This document shows, piece after piece, positions 6,378-9,155 of a stretch of 9,155 nt of DNA. Within the stretch, counting starts at the first letter, position 1, and every line of letters starts with the position of its first letter. Source of the stretch: UMGS1002 sp964463325 (GTDB lineage: Bacteria; Bacillota; Clostridia; Oscillospirales; CAG-272). The translations under genes were made by a program, and so were the position numbers. The stretch spans positions 1 through 9,155 of the forward strand of contig CAYXBY010000059.1 in NCBI GenBank assembly GCA_964463325.1, given 5' to 3'. A model generated the notes under the pieces. It was not told the origin of the DNA and searched no databases. It saw only the letters and a program-made list of their open reading frames with translations.

Positions 6378-7106
6378 TTATTTAAGCGGATTTTTTAGTA
6401 TTGCGGCGTATTTTCTCGGAAAATTATTTGGTGTTTTTCCGATTTTTGTGATTGTGATCAGAGTTCTGGCGTCAGTTGTGTCAGGTGTGACCAGCGAATA
6501 TTCCTGACAAATTAAATTTTCTGCCGATAATTTTGCCAGAGAGGCGTGATCAATCTCGAATTCTTCGCTTGAATATCGCCCCTTGAGCCCTAAAAATCTG
6601 CCGTTTGGCTTTACAAAGGGCAGGCAAAGCTCGCACAAAACCGGTAAATTTGCAACTGCGCGGGCTGTCGCAGCATCAAAGCTGTCGCGCAGCGTGGGGT
6701 CATATGCAAGCTCCTCGGCGCGGCCGCAGATCGGAGTTACATTTTGCAGTCCTAATTTATTCACGCATAAATGTATAAAATTCACTTTTTTAGATGTCGC
6801 ATCGACGCAGGTGACCTTAAGATCCGGGCGGATAATTGCAAGCGGCAGGGAAGGGAAGCCGGCGCCGCACCCAATGTCTATTAGCTTGGTATTATTTTGT
6901 AGCCTATCGGACAGCCAAATTGAGTCTATAAAATGCTTAAAAATGGCCTCAATAGGGTCTTTTATGGCAGTTAGATTATATTTTTGGTTTTCAATAAGCA
7001 AAATATTTAAAAATTCGAACAGTTGTTCTTGATTTTTGATTTCTGTTTTAATATTATTTTTATCCAGCCCACTTTGAAGTACGGCTTCAAATTCTGATAT
7101 GTTCAT
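6378..7106 (-). CDS. rsmG: 16S rRNA (guanine-N7) methyltransferase RsmG (GidB)
   Basis: SAM-dependent enzyme that methylates N7 of G527 (E. coli numbering) in the 530 loop of 16S rRNA; its loss is known to give low-level streptomycin resistance. The 242-residue protein shows the family features: NLTAI (44-48), KHFIDSIW (57-64), the SAM-binding motif DIGCGAGFPSLPLA (77-90), ATARAVANLPVL (147-158) with a conserved Arg-Ala-Val, LGLKG after it, and a basic C-terminus with NFPRKYA. The ATG has AGGGG 7 bases upstream. It is usually found directly after mnmE-mnmG; here the upstream neighbour is instead a GNAT gene, while the downstream noc-soj-spo0J order is kept. A strong terminator follows it. Confidence 0.95.
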   Translation of the reverse strand: MNISEFEAVLQSGLDKNNIKTEIKNQEQLFEFLNILLIENQKYNLTAIKDPIEAIFKHFIDSIWLSDRLQNNTKLIDIGCGAGFPSLPLAIIRPDLKVTCVDATSKKVNFIHLCVNKLGLQNVTPICGRAEELAYDPTLRDSFDAATARAVANLPVLCELCLPFVKPNGRFLGLKGRYSSEEFEIDHASLAKLSAENLICQEYSLVTPDTTDARTLITITKIGKTPNNFPRKYAAILKNPLK

Positions 7107-7422
7107 GAATATCCCCTGTATAATTATTCATAATTATGTATTTCTTTTTTCTCGCCGGGTAAAATCGAAATATAAACTTTCTGGTTTATACGATGTTGCT
7201 TGTGGTGGTTTGAATACTACAGATCATCTTCTTTATTCTATTGTCTATTGAACCGGGTCGCTTATCATACTGGAAGCCACCGTCAAAGTCTTACATTGAC
7301 AATCCTATCCTCGTCCCAGCCCTAAATTTTTCCTACACAGGGACGGACTGACTGAGATTTGAGTGCATATATCAAATCGCGGTCATCAGTTGAAGCAAAA
7401 CGAACTTTGTTATTCCATTCTC
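7107..7422. other. 316-base intergenic gap between GNAT gene and rsmG
   Basis: No gene, RNA gene or clear terminator is visible. Apart from the short inverted repeat at 7171-7190 there is only low-complexity AT-rich DNA near rsmG and mixed sequence further out. The minus strand keeps one 34-codon open stretch without a start (about 7189-7290), which I do not recognise and which may be chance or a gene remnant. No promoter for rsmG stands out; the best piece is CATAAT about 30 bases before its start. Confidence 0.5.
7171..7190. promoter_or_regulatory. 7-6-7 inverted repeat upstream of rsmG
   Basis: TATAAAC (7171-7177), spacer TTTCTG, GTTTATA (7184-7190): perfect 7-bp arms 65 bases ahead of the rsmG start. 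The size and AT-rich form fit a small dimeric regulator's operator, but no factor can be named and chance is not excluded. Confidence 0.3.
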
Positions 7423-7890
7423 CTACTCAGTAATCGTTTTTCGCAGCACCGGTTCATCATCCAATTCTGCATTTTCAAAACTATGGTAGAACTTATCTGC
7501 ATTAGAATTTGTGGCTCGAATCAGGTAATACTGATTAATGGAGTTCCTGACACATTCCCTCTCGAATTCCTTAAATAGCTGTTGGGCAATACCGCTATGG
7601 CGATATGCAGGCAAAACATATACCCAGTCTACATAGGCCATCCGGTAGCCGTCCTGTAAACATCCGTAGAAGTGGTATTCAATTCTGCCTACCACCTTAT
7701 CCCCATCCATTGCTAGAATGGATTTTGTGTTCTGGTAAAACGGATCACTAATCCGTTCCTTGATTCCGGATTCATCCACCTGTTCCGCCCATAACATATC
7801 CGGTTCTTCAGAAAGAGCCAGCTGCAAGTAGTCGATGTATGGCTGAATGTTTTTGATGGACAAAGGAGCAAAAGTAATACATTTATCCAT
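7423..7890 (-). CDS. GNAT family N-acetyltransferase
   Basis: A 155-residue cytoplasmic acetyltransferase of the Gcn5-related fold, expected to move acetyl from acetyl-CoA to an amine; the substrate is not predictable. Acceptor-side N-terminal helices cover about 1-50, followed by strands with VVGRIEYHF (66-74), the acetyl-CoA motif V-Y-V-L-P-A-Y-R-H-S-G-I-A (90-102) with Arg97 and Gly100 for the pyrophosphate loop, and a C-terminal motif B with N-x-N-A-D-K-F-Y-x-x-F (128-138). Length is typical of single-domain GNATs. AAAGGA lies 11 bases before the ATG, and a promoter is present at 7962-7990. It occupies the place where mnmG normally precedes rsmG, so it may have been inserted here. No terminator is obvious after it. 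Confidence 0.88.
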   Translation of the reverse strand: MDKCITFAPLSIKNIQPYIDYLQLALSEEPDMLWAEQVDESGIKERISDPFYQNTKSILAMDGDKVVGRIEYHFYGCLQDGYRMAYVDWVYVLPAYRHSGIAQQLFKEFERECVRNSINQYYLIRATNSNADKFYHSFENAELDDEPVLRKTITE

Positions 7891-7961
7891 TTTATTTCAG
7901 TTCCTTTCGTGCAACCGCATCCGGGTTGGAGCCTTGCATGCACCATTGTTATACTTGGATT

Positions 7962-7990
7962 AGTATACCATATTTTATCCGCTAATGCAA
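7962..7990 (-). promoter_or_regulatory. Predicted promoter of the GNAT gene
   Basis: On the minus strand TTGCAT (7985-7990) and TATACT (7962-7967) are 17 bases apart, and TGG directly before the -10 makes it an extended -10 type. The predicted start is near 7955, giving a leader of about 65 bases. It is back to back with the promoter at 8010-8038. Confidence 0.55.
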
Positions 7991-8009
7991 GTCAAAATTA
8001 ACTGTCCGG

Positions 8010-8038
8010 TTGAAAAATCGCAGCGAATATGTTATAAT
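8010..8038 (+). promoter_or_regulatory. Strong predicted promoter of the MBL-fold hydrolase gene
   Basis: TTGAAA (8010-8015) and TATAAT (8033-8038) with a 17-base spacer, plus TGT immediately before the -10 (extended -10). This is the best sigma-70/A promoter in the window. Initiation near 8045 leaves a leader of about 20 bases containing GGAGGT. Confidence 0.8.
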
Positions 8039-8064
8039 CAAATAAAAAAACTGGAGGTATTCAA

Positions 8065-8910
8065 GTGGGAGCACTGATACAATATTGCACCGAGGCGTCG
8101 CGGTTTGACGGCGAATTTGCCTGGCAGGCTGCCGGGATGGGCTATGTCATCGTGACTGAGCAGCGGCATTTGATAGTGGTCGACGGCGGCGGCTGTCGCG
8201 AGGACGCCGAGGGAATGATTAAAATCATGGAGCAGGCCGTTGGCGGACGTCCGCATGTCGACATGTGGATAATTACGCATCCGCACAACGACCATTACAC
8301 GGCGCTGATGCTGCTGGCACAGACAGACGAGCTGCGCGCGCGGGTCGATGTCGAGGCGGTCTGCTGCTGCATACCCGGGCAATTCACCTGGATGCGGCGC
8401 GGCGAGCTGTGCAACGCACAGAAGGATCTGGATCGTGTCGGCGCGATTGCGTCGCAGCTGGGCTGTCGCGAGATGAGGCCGACGAGCGGAGATCGCTTTG
8501 ACATTGACGGCACAGTGGTCGAATTTCTTTACACGTACGAGGATGCCGAGGTGTTAGCCGACCCGAACGAGCTGTCCATGGTATTCACCGTGACCGGCAA
8601 GCACAGAAAGGTCATGTTCACCGGAGATTCCTACCCGGCGGGGCTTGAGGTGGTATACCGGCGGTGGGTCGAGCGGCCCGAGGTGCTGAAATCGGACATA
8701 TTGCAGGTGGCGCATCACGGTCTCAACGGCGGGCACACGTTATTTTACAGGGCGGTGGACGCGGACGTGGCGCTTGTCCCCATCTCGCGCTCAGGGGATC
8801 GCGCCATGAGCCTGCCGGAGGAGAACCGTGCGCATCATAATTTGTACGCGCAGCGGCGCGCGGCGACGGTTATAAAGGCGTTTTGCGGCACCAGTGGGGT
8901 GGAGATTTGA
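8065..8910 (+). CDS. ComEC-like metallo-beta-lactamase-fold hydrolase
   Basis: A 281-residue soluble protein with the metallo-beta-lactamase fold. VVDGGG is at 38-43, the metal-binding HPHNDH (HxHxDH) at 72-77, FTGD with Asp188 at 185-188, and VAHHG (215-219) supplies a further histidine. The order and the VAHHG ending resemble the C-terminal hydrolase domain of the DNA-uptake protein ComEC and its stand-alone relatives. There are no membrane segments and no signal peptide, so it is not ComEC itself. Likely a metal-dependent phosphoesterase or nuclease; the substrate is unknown. The start is GTG with GGAGGT six bases upstream. It is the only plus-strand gene, more GC-rich than noc or rsmG, and is monocistronic as far as the window shows. 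Confidence 0.85.
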   Translation: MGALIQYCTEASRFDGEFAWQAAGMGYVIVTEQRHLIVVDGGGCREDAEGMIKIMEQAVGGRPHVDMWIITHPHNDHYTALMLLAQTDELRARVDVEAVCCCIPGQFTWMRRGELCNAQKDLDRVGAIASQLGCREMRPTSGDRFDIDGTVVEFLYTYEDAEVLADPNELSMVFTVTGKHRKVMFTGDSYPAGLEVVYRRWVERPEVLKSDILQVAHHGLNGGHTLFYRAVDADVALVPISRSGDRAMSLPEENRAHHNLYAQRRAATVIKAFCGTSGVEI

Positions 8911-8977
8911 AGTATTGCATACTTCGGCGCGGGTGAGGCTTGCAGCCTCGGGGCTGGGGGAAAGCATTGCATGCTTT
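8909..8977. repeat. Three hairpins with constant TTGCA core and different stems
   Basis: GAAGTAT-TGC-ATACTTC (8909-8925), GAGGCT-TGC-AGCCTC (8935-8949) and AAAGCAT-TGC-ATGCTTT (8961-8977) follow each other at 25-27 base steps with G-rich linkers (GGGGCTGGGGG-like). The loop and closing T-A pair are constant while the outer stem bases change on both sides and remain paired. The first overlaps the stop codon of the hydrolase gene. The second is the same sequence as the pair at 38-78 in the opposite orientation. No T-run follows. Confidence 0.65.
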
Positions 8978-9019
8978 GGGGCTGGGGGCTGGATTGATCG
9001 ATTCTCAGCCGTGATCCAA

Positions 9020-9091
9020 TTCTTTGTACTTTCTGTCTCGTGACAGAGAAGTAACCGTTCAGACCGCCAAAGGCGGTCTGAACCCAAAGAA
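9020..9091. other. Candidate structured element: three-way junction
   Basis: Three nested helices can be drawn. P1: TTCTTTG (9020-9026) with CAAAGAA (9085-9091), 7 bp. P2: 9027-9037 with 9042-9053, 11 bp with one bulged G (9048) and loop TCGT. P3: GTTCAGACCGCC (9057-9068) with GGCGGTCTGAAC (9072-9083), 12 perfect bp with loop AAA. Unpaired junction bases are only ACC (9054-9056) and C (9084). The complement folds equally well, so the strand is undecided. It could be a small RNA, a mobile intergenic repeat or a cruciform. The 64 bases after it hold nothing I can name. Confidence 0.5.
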
Positions 9092-9155
9092 CACGCCGAG
9101 TGTCGGAGCCCCCCATCTCCGCTTAGTACGTCCCGACCGGCGTTTATCATGCCGC

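Noticed and set aside
7713..7946. 77-codon minus-strand frame overlapping the GNAT gene start
   Set aside because: Overlaps the GNAT frame, shows no motif and lacks a ribosome binding site.

Overview
The window most likely comes from a low- to mid-GC Gram-positive anaerobe, probably class Clostridia (Ruminococcaceae/Oscillospiraceae-like). The reasons are GGAGG-type ribosome binding sites, the Firmicutes-type order rsmG-noc-soj-spo0J, a DUF975 membrane protein, and GC-rich hairpin repeats between genes. The taxon is inferred; there is no rRNA gene to confirm it.

Layout: all genes except the last are on the minus strand. In the direction of transcription they are: a GNAT acetyltransferase (7890-7423); rsmG (7106-6378) with a Rho-independent terminator (6296-6332); noc (6218-5262); an array of five perfect parS sites (4984-5162); then soj/parA (4811-4050), spo0J/parB (3957-3055) and serS (3009-1729), probably one operon from a promoter at 4866-4894. 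Next come a 360-base repeat-rich gap, an unrecognised two-pass membrane protein (1368-712) and a DUF975 membrane protein (658-98). On the plus strand, divergent from the GNAT gene, is a ComEC-like metallo-beta-lactamase-fold hydrolase (8065-8910) with a near-consensus promoter.

The core is an origin-proximal chromosome segregation locus. ParB (Spo0J) should load on the parS array and Soj is its ATPase partner. Noc is a ParB paralogue that in Bacillus binds different sites and blocks division over the nucleoid. Both paralogues carry the expected specificity residues: R/T/G in ParB, Q/K/K/R in Noc. The parS sites are about 41 bp apart, close to four helical turns, in partly repeated 40-42 bp units.

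The accessory interest is in the non-coding DNA. A pair of near-identical 42-44 bp arms in inverted orientation (1472-1708) looks like a MITE or REP-type element. Hairpins with a constant TTGCA core and changing, still complementary stems follow the last genes at both window ends. A 72-base segment (9020-9091) folds on paper into a compact three-way junction. None of these can be assigned to a named family from sequence alone.
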